A stretch of DNA of 64,000 nucleotides from Prochilodus magdalenae (Eukaryota > Chordata > Actinopteri > Characiformes > Prochilodontidae), in contig JAMWET010001638.1 of the NCBI GenBank assembly GCA_024036415.1, positions 106,001-170,000 of the forward strand, in the 5' to 3' direction. How positions within the stretch are numbered: position 1 is the first letter of the stretch; every line of letters begins with the position of its first letter. The position numbers and the translations under genes are program-made. Below the pieces are notes generated by a model that was given only the letters and a program-made list of their open reading frames with translations, did no database searches and was not told the DNA's origin. Positions 34,374 through 46,889 of this stretch are shown here, piece after piece.

Positions 34374-34560
34374 CTCCTCCTATGCCGTGGGCTCATTGTC
34401 AGCCTACAGTCTTCGGGCCGGGTTTGAGATGCAGTAATTAAGTCTTGCGCTGTGATATGAGATCCTGCTATAAATACTCCAGTGTTCAAAGGCCCACAGC
34501 TCGGCCCTCCTAATGAAGCTCTGAGAAGCTCTGACACCTGCGTGTATGTGTGTGTGTGTG
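34374..34560 (+). other. Balanced island after an acceptor-like CAG
   Basis: A pyrimidine tract ends in CAG at 34371-34373. The sequence after it is balanced and non-repetitive, with a 20-codon open frame (SSYAVGSLSAYSLRAGFEMQ then TAA at 34435). Because the pyrimidine tract is itself a simple repeat, the acceptor likeness may be fortuitous. It is either a conserved non-coding element or, less likely, a terminal exon. Confidence 0.25.
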
Positions 34561-34564
34561 CTGG

Positions 34565-35105
34565 TTCTTTACAGCGTCTTTCGTGCTCTTTTATATGGAG
34601 ATCACTCTGAGGCGAGTGTGAGTAAACACGGGTATCAAATGAGTTATGATTGCTTCCCAACATCAGCAGACCAAACGTCAGCAGGGTAATACACTCCACT
34701 CTGACATGGAGAATGTATATGACAGGATCAGAAAGGCTTTTTTATGATCACAAAAAAGGTTAGTTGTTTATCAGTAATTAATTTACTTATTAATAAAGTT
34801 AATCACACCATAGGCATGGTAATGAAATCACTCCGAAATGATATGCCAAATTTGGACCATTTCTATCAGTTCATTAAATATGAATTTGCTTGCACAATAT
34901 AAAAGGCAGTTGGTGCCTTAATAATTTGAATTATGATGGTACATAATTAATTATGCCACAACACTAGGATTTGGAGACCTCTCTGGTAGATATATCTACC
35001 CACTAGCCTTTGCGAGAGCACTTAAAGAGTATTCAGAGGGAACTTGTCTTCTGAGGGTGTGTCTGAACTACTATCTACTCCTGTCATTGTCATGTCATCT
35101 ACTAC
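34565..35105. other. AT-rich unique DNA, no gene seen
   Basis: No gene or element recognised. Confidence 0.5.
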
Positions 35106-35107
35106 TG

Positions 35108-35235
35108 CAGAGGTTCTCAACTTTTTCTGCCTCAAGGCCCATCTGTTTATTATTACAAAGCTTAGCGGCCCACCAAAATCCGAAAAAAATGAAATTAGCT
35201 TTTTAAATAGTTTTCTGACACTGCAAATTTGAGAA
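35108..35235 (+). mobile_element. hAT-like transposon left end
   Basis: Starts 'cagaggttctcaacttttt', a terminus shared by many hAT elements (CAGnGGTTCTCAA), followed by TCAAGGCCCATCTG and GCGGCCCACC. The partner end was not found within the next 500 bp, so the copy is truncated or too decayed to delimit. Confidence 0.45.
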
Positions 35236-35239
35236 TTAG

Positions 35240-37575
35240 GTCCTGATAAAGGAAACCAGGCAACCAAAAAAACAAAACACTGTAATATGGAAAACCATAA
35301 TGTCAAAAGACACTTGTTGGTAGTGATGTTAAAAAAATTGGAAATGTTGGGAAAAATAATAGGTATGTGAAAGGTAGATGTCGGTTATGATTTGGAGCTG
35401 CAGCTCGTGCTCCTGGAACAACATAAAAGCAATTCATGGTCTGTAAGGAGTCAAATATCAAAACAGGTGTATTATTCCCCTCATTCAACAGCAACATCCT
35501 GCTAGAAGTGGAAAGCAACATTTTTGGGTGAAATCCCACCCAAACGTCCAGGGTTTTCTAGGAAATGTACACATACCAGGTTTAGCTGTTTGATGCAGAC
35601 TTAATGCAATACAAATGTATGGCTTACGAATGTCAAAACGGCATTCCTATTAAGTTCATATTTCTTCCACAAAATGACATTACCAGCTCATTACAAACTA
35701 CAGTCTTCCCCTAAGCACAGGCCCACACTGTATTGCTGTTTCCATCTGGATAATGTAGATTTTGGGATTGAGACTGCAACGGAAAGATGGACCTTCCTTT
35801 TGAGCCTCTGCATGTGACGTTAATACATAGAAAGGTGTATGAAGTGGTCTGGAAAACTCTTGACTTTTAAATGATTATTTCAGATTTTACAGGGTGACTC
35901 TCTCTCTCTCACACACACCATATATTAGTGTGTTCTTCTTTTCTCTGTGCTCCATCATGCTAATTTCTTGTTTAAACAAGATATATTAGTGTTCTTTTAT
36001 GCATATTTGCATTATGTTTACATTTAGGTTTGCATGTTTCAGTCGATTGTCAAAAATGACAAAACCATGGTAAAAATATAAGAGATGGTTTCTGTATAGG
36101 CCAAATAAATCAAAAATACTAAATAAAAAATAATTCAACACTAAACTTTCATCCAATTCAAATGGTAATAAACTCCTTTTCTAGGTTCCAACACAAATTT
36201 GGTACAGATTAAGAATGTATTTGGTACAATTTGACATATTTACACACAGTTTCTCTGCTTGTTTCAGTCTATTAGTAACAAACAGTTGATGCCAGCTTGC
36301 AGTATGCTTTCATTTTTGTTGCCGGTAAGTGGGACTGCTCAAGATTTCAGAGGTTTCTAGTTGTAATTTGTAACAATAACAGTGGTATCGAAAACATCCT
36401 GTCCAAGTACATAGTTTTGTTGAGTTTCTACATTAAAAAAGGTTCCTCTACTGTTAACAACTTGGATACAAGCATTGCTTGCTAATTGCAGTTCACATGT
36501 TATTATTTTCAATATATACATTTTGTATGTATGTACCATATGTATTATAACTGCTGTACAGGCTACATTTTACCATTGGTATTACTGACAACTGTATATT
36601 AAAATGTGCAGAAATGTGTTCTTTGCTGAGAATGTGTTCAGTTTTCACAATCCACAAAGCCACAAAACATGTCATTTGACAAGGAGCACCAAAACATTTT
36701 CAGATGACTATGGGTGAGCCCTAGAGAGATTTAGTGTTTCAGGACTTGCTGATATTCACTGAAGAGTGAGCTAGTTGATCAGAGACACACACACACACAC
36801 ACACACACATACACACTGTAAGAAGGTCAGTAGCCCTTCCACCACACTGCCCTCAAATTTCAGTCCCCAGCAATCAATACCAAACAATAACAATAAAGAG
36901 CACTCAGTGAGCTGTGTGTGTGAGCTGAAAGAGAGTGAAGCACTTTGAGAATGCTTATTGCAATTCTTTTGCTATGGTGCATCTTGACCAAGCCAGGGGT
37001 GATATCCACAATTACGCATGGTCAACTCGCACACACAATGTCTTGGTCAGTGCAATAGGTAATATGAAATATTGCTGCAGTATTGTGAGAAAGTTGAAAA
37101 TTTCATGGCTTCTCAGACATCCAAGTATGTGTTACACCTTTTATGAACGCTTGTGTGCAGTCAGTTCTGTCATTGGTCCCAATCTTGTTGGATAGTCCGT
37201 ATTATCTGCAGGTCAAGACTTCCAAATGTGGATAGCAGGCCAAAGCTAGCCTATCAGAAATATACCATAACCCTACCACATGATCTATTGATTAACATGG
37301 GTATATATCATATTTATTTATACTTCTGAAGCATTTTGGGTGCACAGTCTCCACACAATTTCCAGCCAATTTCCAGTCAATCTCCTATGTGGGGAATTAA
37401 AACACATGTCTGTAATATTTAGCTCATTTTACTTGATAGATTCATTGTGCTTGATGTACTGAAGTAAGATTCTTACTTGACGGGAACAAAAGTGTTCAAA
37501 TGTTGAAACATCCATAACAGCATTGTCCATCTTGCTAGACACTCAAACTCAGATACTATTCAGCATAAAGAGTTG
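35240..37575. other. AT-rich unique DNA with a short (CA)n
   Basis: A CA microsatellite lies at 36785-36816. Otherwise unique AT-rich sequence; no gene or family recognised. Confidence 0.5.
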
Positions 37576-37578
37576 AAA

Positions 37579-37600
37579 ACACACACACACACACACACAC
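37579..37600. repeat. (CA)n microsatellite
   Basis: Short pure CA run. Confidence 0.9.
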
Positions 37601-37639
37601 AGACATGTATATACAGATAACGTCTTACCTAACGTCTTA

Positions 37640-37784
37640 CCGTCGCACCTAAGTTTTTCACCTTCACCCTTCACCTTCAACCTTCACACCTGTGAAAATG
37701 TGATGTGACAATAAAGTGATTTGATTTGATTTGATTTGATTTGATTTGATTTGATTTGATTTGATTTGATTTGATTTGATTTGA
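37640..37784 (+). mobile_element. Retroelement 3' tail with (GATTT)n
   Basis: Ends 'tgatgtgacaataaagtgat' and then about 13 copies of GATTT (37718-37784). This tail is typical of a fish non-LTR element whose 3' end carries the pentanucleotide repeat. Only about 80 bp of element are present, so it is strongly 5'-truncated. Confidence 0.6.
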
Positions 37785-37789
37785 AATAG

Positions 37790-39385
37790 ACAGAATTTAC
37801 ATGTTTTTTTTTTACCTATATCCTGAAGTCAATTTATAATCAATATTGTGCCATTTTATGTAATCATCATTCATTTTACTGTATACAGCTTGCAGTTACA
37901 ATCACATAATCTGATTAGTTCAGACACTTCCTATACCAGAAAAACAGTTAAACAAGGACAGCATTCACAGAATGACAGCCTCCAACACTTTTTGGCAGTG
38001 ACTGTATCATCCATTAGGACACTGGTTGCAAAGAAATGACTCAATTTACAGTCAATCAAACTAATATTACGTCTCCACTTACGCACAGGCAAGAACAGAA
38101 AATGGACACATTATAGAAATACTATAGGGGAACAACATTTAACAGAAATGTAACATGCTTTGGTCAGAAGGATAGTGTGGCAGCAGGACTACATCATATT
38201 CTGAACCTGGTATTGTCACTATACAAGCTACATTGACTGAACAATTAGACAAACAGGAATAAACCACAAACTCAGAAATCAGAAACAAACAGTTCAGCAT
38301 TACGTCACAGTAGCAGTCCACAGAGGACGTCACAGTCCATATGGCTACGCAGGTACAATATGATACAATACAATTTGATACAACATGACTTTCTAATATT
38401 CCTGAGAGTTACCAAAGATATTTTACATGTTGATAACATTGTGTGATGATTTTTTGTCGTACAATCATGAACATGACTGTAGGATTTAGTAAAAAAGTAT
38501 TCACCCTGGTGTTGCCCCCAATGGACATCCAAAACAGCTGACCAAAACCTAATTATGCTTTAGCTGTAAGTTAATTAAAATGTAATGATACTTCTGGTCA
38601 TTTTCTGTTACTGTAAAGTTTCTGAATAAGCTAATTTGCTAACAACGGCTACCTTAATTACCATTTAGCTTATTGGCTAAAATATGGCACCACTTCGTAA
38701 ACACAATCCCACAAATGCCTACATTTGTACAGAATCATGTGCAGAATCAAAAATAGCTTGTTGTTTCCTCTGTCCTGTTGAGTCTTATGTAAGATAAGCA
38801 AAAACACTTGATGAGTGCAGGCATAAAAGTAAATACCTTCAGCCTCCCATAGCTTGTTACAATATTTCAGATTATCTAAAAAGTAATCATTCGGAAAAAT
38901 CCCAAATCACACATCGTAATACCATCCTAATCTACATTCTGGGGCTCTTTTATAGGTCATATAATAGCACTGGTGCAACTTACATCTGGAAGAGTAAAGA
39001 ATTTGCTGAAGTGTATTTAGCTTTAGCTTTGAGTGCTAAAACACATAGAGGATTAATATAGCAGCTGGAAAATGGGAAGAACATTCAGGACACACTTTGG
39101 TATTTTTGACACTACATCCTCAAACCCAACACAATATTTCTGTTATTGTTAATGTTTTATTTCTCAATGCTTGAATTTACTGTGACTTGTGTTATGAACT
39201 GAGCTGCCTCTATGCTAAGTGGATGAGAGGCACCCATCTGGAAGTATATGTTTACCAATCCTACTGTTCTATAATCAAACAATATTGTCCATTAAATGTT
39301 TTACAGACTAATTGAAAGAAAGGTTTATGGAAGAATTCAGGTGAATCTGACAAATACTAAAAACGCTAAGATGAATATAATATTG
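37790..39385. other. AT-rich unique DNA, no gene seen
   Basis: No gene or repeat family recognised. Confidence 0.5.
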
Positions 39386-39389
39386 TGAG

Positions 39390-39680
39390 AGTGTTATGGC
39401 TCCTACGTTCAGGGCCCCTCTGCCGGATTCTTCTCTGTATTTGTCTCGTAATGACCACTGTCGTGTGGTGTGTCTGCAGCCAGGCTGAACGGGTGGTCTT
39501 ATGTAAATATGTTGTGATTCTGACATTACAACCCTGATGACTTCACAATGAGTTTGTTTGTGCACAACAACACACCGACACGGAGCCTTCAGACTCTGAT
39601 TTAGGCCACAGTGAAGGTGATGTAAGAGTTCCCACACTGGTGCTACGCTTTACATCCTATCTCATCACTCTCACACCCTG
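39390..39680. other. Candidate conserved non-coding island
   Basis: Balanced and non-repetitive with CpG sites and an octamer-type POU word (TTATGTAAATATG near 39498). The minus-strand frame of 109 residues has no recognisable domain. Inference from composition only. Confidence 0.3.
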
Positions 39681-39768
39681 TTAATGTCATGTCCTGATGC
39701 TCTGGCCTCAAACAGGGGGTCCGCAGCCGCCCTGTTCAAAGATCTGCTTTATTAAAAGAGTAATCATC

Positions 39769-39800
39769 AAAAGAGAGAGAGAAAGAGAGAGAGAGAGGTG
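39769..39800. repeat. (GA)n microsatellite
   Basis: GA repeat ending in a GGTGGGGGG run. Confidence 0.9.
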
Positions 39801-39969
39801 GGGGGAAACGAGTACACTCATAACAAAGCAATCAAAGGCAGGCGGGGAAGTGAGTTGTTGACAGCGCTGTTGGAGACAGCTTTGTGTGTGTGTGTGTTTG
39901 ATTCGGCGGAGCTGGAGCAGGTGACCTGGCATTTCCGTGACTTTTAGAGGTGAGAGAGGTGCGACATGC

Positions 39970-41335
39970 TGCTTTCTTCCTCCTGCTGCTTTCATTCCTC
40001 CATCTACTTCACTCCATCCCTGTCTCTCCTCTCTATCGCCCGTTCTCACTCTCTCTCTGCCTCTTTCCATATACTTCATTAAATCACCCTGTCTCTCTCA
40101 CTGTTTCTTTCTCTATCTACTTCACCCCATCACCCTCTCTTCCTGTCCCTCTCTGCATATTTCACTCCATCACCCTGTCAATCTTACTCTTTCTCTCTCT
40201 CTTATTCTCTCCACTTATTTTATTCCATCATCCTGTCTCTCTCTCTCTTCATCTACATCACTCCCTTGTCTCCCTCTTCTTCCCTTTTTCCCTCTTCATC
40301 TGCTTCACTCCATCCATGTCTCCTTCACTCTCTGATTCAGCCTCTCTCCCTCCTTCTTCTACTCCACAACTTCTCTTTCTACATTTACATCATTCAATTT
40401 GCATCTCTCAGTCTCTCCCTTCCTCTCTCCTTTTCTTTCACTCCACATCCTGTTTCTCTATCCAAATCTCTTTCTCTCCCTCACATTCTCACTCTTTCCT
40501 CTCCTCACTCTTTCACACCCTCACTCCTTCTATCCTTCTCTTAGCCCCCTTTCTAATTTCCCGTGCTCACTCTCCCTATCTCCATGTACTTCCACTTTAT
40601 CCCTGTCTATCTTTTTCCATCCCTCCCTCCTCTCTCACTTTAGATTTCTATACCTGCTCCCCTCTTGTCCTTTCCTTTACCGCTCTTTTCTACTCTCTCT
40701 GTCCTCTCTCTCTCTTTTTCTTTTCCCTATACTGTTATTTTTCTCTCACTTTAATCAGTCTCGCCATCTCTCTCCTTTTTGTGAAATCCTTTTCTCTCTC
40801 TAGTTCTATTTCTCTCCCTTTCTTTCTCCCTTTACTCTACTCATTTCCCATTTTTTTCATTCTTCCACTTTTCAGTCGCTCACTTTACCTGTTAAAGCCT
40901 TTTTCTTTACACCCCTCCATCCTGTTTTAATCTCTTACCCTTTCACTTATTTCTTTTTCTTTCTCTGTCCTTTGCACTTCTCTTGCCCTTTCACTCCTTC
41001 CATGCTCATTCTGTTTATTTGTCTTAGCCTTTTCAGGCTTTGCTCTGTTTTTCTCCAGTTGCATTCTTTTCCCCTCTTAGTCTTCTCGCTCTCTCTCCCT
41101 CCATCTCTCATTACAGTCCCAGCCTGATGTTCCTCCTCCTTACTTTTTCACAGGCTGGCATTTGGGTTCAGGCTGAACAGTGTTCTGTAAAAAGCCCACA
41201 GTTCCAGACGCAGTAACTTTAAATCATTTAAAAATAAACACTGTCTTCTTCCTCAGACTATCTCTCTCTCCCTCTGTCTGTTTCGCTGCTCTGCATCTCT
41301 CTCTCTCTCTGTCTCTGCCTCTCTATCTCTGGTCG
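39970..41335 (+). repeat. 1.35-kb polypyrimidine tract
   Basis: Strong C/T bias with repeated words such as CACTCCATC and CATCTACTTCA at 39995-40330, suggesting a degenerate 50-60-bp tandem unit. The 326-residue and related frames are S/L/F-rich artefacts. Confidence 0.85.
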
Positions 41336-41339
41336 GAAC

Positions 41340-41512
41340 TCTGTCCACTGGTATTTTGATCATGCGCTGAGGGAAAAAAGCGCGTCCAATTATCAGCTGT
41401 GCCGGTCTTTATGGAGCTATTGACCTCCACCCTCTCTGCAGCTCCGCAATTTAATTTAACCCGCATGACGGGCCTGCCGCTAATTAGATGCATTTCAAAG
41501 AAACGCTCCGGG
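41340..41512. other. Candidate conserved non-coding island
   Basis: A sharply bounded non-repetitive block with CpG sites and homeodomain/bHLH-type words: CCAATTATCAGCTGTGCC, CTGCCGCTAATTAGATGCA. It lies exactly between a polypyrimidine and a polypurine tract. No plausible frame. Confidence 0.4.
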
Positions 41513-41920
41513 AGGGGGAAAAAAGAGGAAGAGAGAGAGAGAGATTTTAAGATGGAGGCCATTACAGACAAAGAAAGATAGAGAGCGACAAGTAGGGAAA
41601 GACTAAAAGAGGAGAGTGAATGACAGAAAGACAGAGAGAGAGGAGAGAGAAAGAGAGAGAGAGAGAAAAGACAGATGGAAAAAGAAAGTGAAAAGAAAGA
41701 AAGAGGAGAAAGATAAAGAGAGAGAGAAATAGAAGCACAGAAAGAGAGGCATTATCTTGCTGACTGGAAGCTCGACCTTGTCGGGATATTTTAAAGGATG
41801 AACGATTACAGTGTTTAAATGTGGCACTTTAACTACAGGGAGAGAAAGAGAGGAGGAGAGAGGGCAATAGACATAGGTGGAGAGGAAAAGTGGGAGTGAG
41901 ACAGACAGAAGGAGAGAAAG
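41513..41920 (+). repeat. Polypurine tract
   Basis: GA-rich low-complexity sequence (41513-41750 and 41838-41925) broken by about 90 bp of unique DNA. Confidence 0.85.
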
Positions 41921-41924
41921 AGAG

Positions 41925-42525
41925 ACCCGTAAAGGCCAATGCAGATATGTCTGCCATTTAATCCTTGTATAACAGGAGTTCTCAATGCTGCCGTCATGTT
42001 TATCTGTGTAAGAAAATAATTAGGAGGGATGGAAGTAACAAAAACAAATCACTGAAAATGGAATTGCAATAAAATGTATGTAGAAATAATACACTTTTAT
42101 TATTTTATTATTTTATAAACAGGTGACTGTAAACCAAAGTGTTATTAGATTATTTCATAAACTTGTATCTAATAAGTGTGTTTTAACATTATGCAGACTA
42201 ATCTAAAGGTGCGGCAGAATGCACCTAATCAGTATTGTTAATTGTTCTCTGATTTCTACATAGAACCTATGTGACTTTTGATGCCCAGTTTGGTTTGACA
42301 TGCCCATTTACAAAACTATGATTATGATTCATAACTATGATAAGCTGTGTTCATGAATAACTTGATGAGCTCTGCACTGGTGTTTTACCATGATGTTCAT
42401 GCACTAGCAACACCCTTTTTGGACTCTTTTGTAAAGAAGTTAGGTTATCAGACTAATGTTACCTGTTCTAGGACCTTGCTTTCAATCCTGACAGAAGCAT
42501 AAAGTAAACTTGTTAGCTCATTATG
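41925..42525. other. AT-rich unique DNA, no gene seen
   Basis: No gene or element recognised. Confidence 0.5.
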
Positions 42526-42529
42526 AAAC

Positions 42530-43130
42530 TCCCAGTTTAGGAAGATCTGACACTCGCCTACAAAACAAAGAATGGACCAGCCCCTCCCTACCTTATGGCA
42601 ATGGTTAAGCGTCGATCTGTACCTCAAACCCGTCGACCTTCAAGTACAGCTCGACTCAACCCGCCATCCTTGGAGACTCATGGAAGACAATTGTCCAGGC
42701 TCTTCTCTGTCCTGGCTCTCAGATGGTGGAATGAACTCCCACTGGTTGTCCGAACAGTCTCCTGCAGTCTTCAAGTGCAGAATGAAGACCCATCTCTTTG
42801 TAACGCACTTAAGTGAGTGACCACTAGTAGATGTGTATGTTGAAATACTTTGTTTTTGCACTTATACTCACAACTACCTTTCTTCTCTCTAGACATGAGC
42901 CCTGGGATGGGTTGCCAGGTAGTGCACTTACACTAAAATATGTCTGTGTATTGATTTGTCTAGGTATCAGTGCTGGCCCTTGTCCGGGCAGTGTCTGAGC
43001 TCATGGCAAGTTTTAGACTCAAGCCTTCTTGTACTAGCTGGAAAATATTATGTCACAGAACACCAAGCAAGGTTGTAAGTCGCTCTGGAAAGGAGTGCCT
43101 GCTAAATGCCTTAAATGTAAATTTAAATCT
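42530..43130 (+). mobile_element. L2-like LINE 3' end
   Basis: The frames at 42572-42820 contain the C-terminal end of a non-LTR reverse transcriptase: AYKTKNGPAPPYL, then after a gap RWWNELPLVVRTVSCSLQ (family pattern LWNxLPxxIR). The 3' region ends 'gttgtaagtcgctctgga', CTGCTAAATGCC and AATGTAAAT, the tail of fish L2-like elements. The upstream reverse transcriptase and endonuclease are absent, so this is a 5'-truncated, decayed copy. Confidence 0.8.
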
Positions 43131-43134
43131 GCTA

Positions 43135-44685
43135 GAACCAGCAAAAACATGCAGCATGACAACTTTACACAGGCTACAGCCGGGCCTGTACAGCTAAGAG
43201 CCACCAAACTGTCCGGAGTGAGATGTGCTTTGAATTAAAGTTGTCCAGGATCTACTTAAAGAAATTGGTGCTGAAGTTTTGCATATTTGCTGTTTCACCT
43301 TAAATGGTGCTGGAGTCACATCATGTGCCTGTACAAGCTGTACCATTTAAAGTGAAAGGGAATGTTCAATTAAGAAGCTGGCGAATAGGAATCCAACTTT
43401 GGCCTCTTGTCAAGACCATGCCTGCTGACAGTTCCTTGGAAAGGGAATGAAAAGTTCTGACATCCCTTCTGCAGCCTGGAACAGTAGATTTGTACATAAT
43501 ACATTTCCGAGGCATACATATTAATGAGTCAGGACTGTTTTAACAATTTACAATTACATTGTCCTCTTTTGCAGGATTTGTATCTGAAGAAGATAACAGT
43601 GTTTGAGGTTCATGTGACTTCAGTTTTAGGTAGCAAAGTCTACTTTTTAAACTATGCCAATCTGAATACAGTTATATTAAAGGACATCTTTAACTCAACA
43701 TTGAACTATTTTAGTTAATTTAATCACTCATTGTTTAATTTCTTCTTATTTATCATTTACCATGAGTTACTTCAGTGTCAGTTAGACTATGTCAGTTAGA
43801 AAGTTCTCTGCTCACTGTCAAAAAAAACTGAGACCAGATGTGATCTGTCATAGCAGCTATGAGAGGTAAGTGTTCCTCTGCAAATGAGATAAAAGTGGCT
43901 ATCGTTGCGATCCAAACACCTCATGCCTTTTGGTTCTAAAAAGCACAAATGATAGGCCAAGTTTTTGGAATGGCCTATAAGTACCATATGTGTTGAGGAG
44001 ATGTTTAACAAATTCTGGACATAATGACCTTTTGACCATGAAATGTAATTGTTTCACGTCATTCTCCAGATTGATCTCCTGTACATCAGCACATACTAGC
44101 ACAAGCTAATCATTTTACTGACAATTGTGGACGCACTATAAACTCTGGAGTGGATCTGAATCTGTTAAAGAGGTGGATGAAGTCTGCATTTCTAATTTAA
44201 AGTCCCTTTTTTATGTACCTTGCCATTTTTCTTTTAATGTTTTGTGGAATTCCAAAGCGATTTTGTGGTTATCCCAACCACAACTCCAACAATGTGCTTA
44301 GAATTACCTATGAACAAATGTAGATGTAGATGTAATGTAATATAGATGTAAATGTAATTCAAATACCCACAAGGGTGCTTTTTTAGCACTGCGGTAATGT
44401 TTTTTATCGTCTTTGCACTCAAGAAGACCTACTTTAAAAGTAATTCATACATAGTGGGAAGGCAAACATTTGAATTACCTAGAAGACATTTTTTTTGTGA
44501 TTTTTAATCGGGAGGTGCTGCAGTATGCTCAGCACCTGCACTTCCTGCTGTCCTACACACTCACTCAGTCAATACTACAGTGAAGACCCTGTTGGGGATT
44601 TCAGTGTATTTGAGCGAGAGTGCTATGAAAATTATCATCATGTTGTCATCTTCAAAATATATGTAGTCCTTGCTAATTCCACCTA
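43135..44685. other. AT-rich DNA with a small inverted pair
   Basis: 43293-43308 and 43342-43357 form a 16-bp inverted pair with one mismatch (TTTCACCTTAAATGGT / ACCATTTAAAGTGAAA). No gene or family recognised in the rest. Confidence 0.45.
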
Positions 44686-44689
44686 CCAG

Positions 44690-44990
44690 CTATATTGCCC
44701 CATAATGCTACCAAGCTGGGACGGTGAAGGCTAGAAAGTTCTTCCTCTAAGACACAAGACGCACCAATGCATCTTTCTCAAATACCACTATTGTGACGCC
44801 ATTAGACACTTCAGCAAGCTTGGAGGAGAACACTATGTGCTACTTCTATTACATCAGCTAACAGACTGGCTAGTATCACACTGAGAGAGAGGTCTGCCCA
44901 CAGAGAGTGAGGCCAATAGACTTTCTCACAGTCATTGCATCATCATGTCCAACTTTGAATACTAGTGTCGTCAAGCTTCTGCCTGCAATG
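44690..44990 (-). mobile_element. Decayed SINE-like repeat
   Basis: Blocks GCTACCAAGCTGGGACGGTG, AAGGCTAGAAAGTTCTTCCTC, CATCAGCTAACAGAC and CCACAGAGAGTGAGGCCAAT follow the order of a fish repeat I recall as a SINE lying in reverse, with the tRNA-like head at the right. That head is not clearly kept here. Confidence 0.45.
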
Positions 44991-44994
44991 ATTA

Positions 44995-46435
44995 TCACAT
45001 TGGTTGACAATTTTCAATCTTCCCTTAGAAATCTTCATTTAGCTTTAACAGAGCCAACATGAGAGTAATTGGAGTGTTTGGATGTCTCCAAAATGGGCGA
45101 AGACCAGTTTGACTTGGTCCGAAACACATTGTGCAGAATTTTAATTTGCATATGACTGACAGCTGCATTACTGCGCTTTTTATTACTCAACTGAATTTTC
45201 AGCAAGCTAGGTATTTAGGTACAACATTGTGCATATGCCATGGGAATTAGTGTGTGAATTAATGTATGCATTAGTGCATCTCTGAATTGATCACTCTTAA
45301 TCACAAACATGAGTTAATCGTTCTCATTTTTCAGCCCCTCAACTCAACTTAACTTAAATTTAACTCTCAATAATGGTGGGTTACCTCATTAACAGCGACC
45401 CATGATTAGAGGAGAGCTTTATCTGAAATTAACCATCTTTAAACTTGATGGAGTTAAAACTCTGATAAGTCTGTTTGGTTGAATTATTGTTTGTTTTCAG
45501 GAATGGGTCTTAACTTCAGCCATAGTTTACAACATGACCCGAACTATTTAACGCTAATGGATGTGTAAGAATAGCCTATTATGCTCTCCAGCACTTACTT
45601 AAAAGGACGGCTGTGGCGTTCCTGAGGATTGAGCTTACATTCTTCTGATAATTGCTCCAACACTTGGGAGCTGCTCTTACACTGATATATAAAAGATGTC
45701 TGTAAAATTCCATGTAATCGTATGTGTTTGTTTGTTTATGAGTCCTGTCCTATTCTTTTTATGTGTGCATGTTTCTTTGAAAGTTCATTATGAGTTTGGA
45801 AAGCACAGACAAAGCACTTGATGATGCTATCCAATCGCAATCAGACGAGACAAGACATCAAAGAGCTAACAAAGAACACACACACACATACCACCATGTA
45901 GCTGATGCAGTAGCCATGCAAGTGGTGACTGAATGAGACCTGATCCACTGAGATGTGGGATGACTCAAAGGGAGAGAAAGAGAGAGAGGAGATATAAGAG
46001 AGGTTTATACAGCATCAAGCTAGACTTAGGAGAAGGTCTCATTTTAGTTACTGCAGTAGTCAATATGCAGTGTCAGAGACATGCCAAAATGACAAACATC
46101 CATTGTAGGATCAATACAGTAATAACAAACCCCTACTTTGTATCACTGTTAGATTCACCAACTGTACACCATTGAAATGGAACTAAAAGGGAGCAAGTAG
46201 ATATTGGATATTCAGCAGATATTTGCCTTTCAATATTCGCTTCTTATTCCTCACAAACAATGACGGTAGGAAACCATCTCAAAAGTCACGACTGCACTTC
46301 ACCTGAAGTGGCTCCAAAGCTTCCTCTACTACCTAGGACCCCTATAAGAGTCAAGAGCTCCATTAAAATAGAAATTGGAACCATATTGTTGTTGGATACA
46401 CATAAGGGGCACATATTGTGTGTGCACCAGATTAA
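44995..46435. other. Unique DNA, no gene seen
   Basis: A short GA patch at 45968-45995. Otherwise no gene or family recognised. Confidence 0.5.
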
Positions 46436-46439
46436 TAGT

Positions 46440-46885
46440 GTATATATAGGTGCACACAGAAGGAGCCAACCGACAGGAATGAGACTTGGTGGTAGGTTTG
46501 CAAATGATTTATGCTCAGCTGTGCATGTGGCGTAGGCAAGGACGGGCCTTATCACTGTACCTGACTGACCCAACATTTATGTTTGTGGATATATAACAAG
46601 CAGCGATTTCCTCCATGAGTTATCCTGTAAGTGCCAGCATTAATGGCAGATGGGTGTAAGACAAAGGACTATATGCATACAGATCATTATGATGACTTCC
46701 CTTAACACCGCGTCAGTGTCACCAAAGACTGCATTGGTGTCGTGCCAGACGGTCATGGTGGGACTCAGAATGGCAGCGGTCATCTTCAGTGACAAGTTCC
46801 GCTTCTGTCTTTGTGGAGACAACCAATAAATCTGTGTGTGGACAGTTTATTGTCATGCGTTACACATCCAAAAGCCTGGAGAATC
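46440..46885 (+). mobile_element. Tc1-like transposon relic (CACTCAT family)
   Basis: Aligns by eye with the reverse complement of the element at 48880-49597, through GGCGTAGGCAAGGAC / GACGTAAGCAAGGAC, CTGTACCTGACTGACCC, and TACACATCCAAAAGCC / CACACATCCAGAAGCCC. One frame reads AAVIFSDKFRFCLCGDNQ then a stop, the region around the first catalytic aspartate of Tc1 transposases (VIFSDExRF). No intact termini. Confidence 0.7.
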
Positions 46886-46889
46886 TTCT

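Noticed and set aside
33405..34441. Plus-strand open frames of 266, 232 and 210 residues
   Set aside because: They translate a polypyrimidine tract including a CTCTT repeat; all frames are open together and low complexity.
39937..40930. Plus-strand frames of 326, 134 and 132 residues
   Set aside because: Again the product of a C/T-rich tract; no domain and S/L/F-rich in every frame.
43293..43357. 16-bp inverted pair that might be a small MITE
   Set aside because: Arms are short, one mismatch is present, and no target duplication flanks them.
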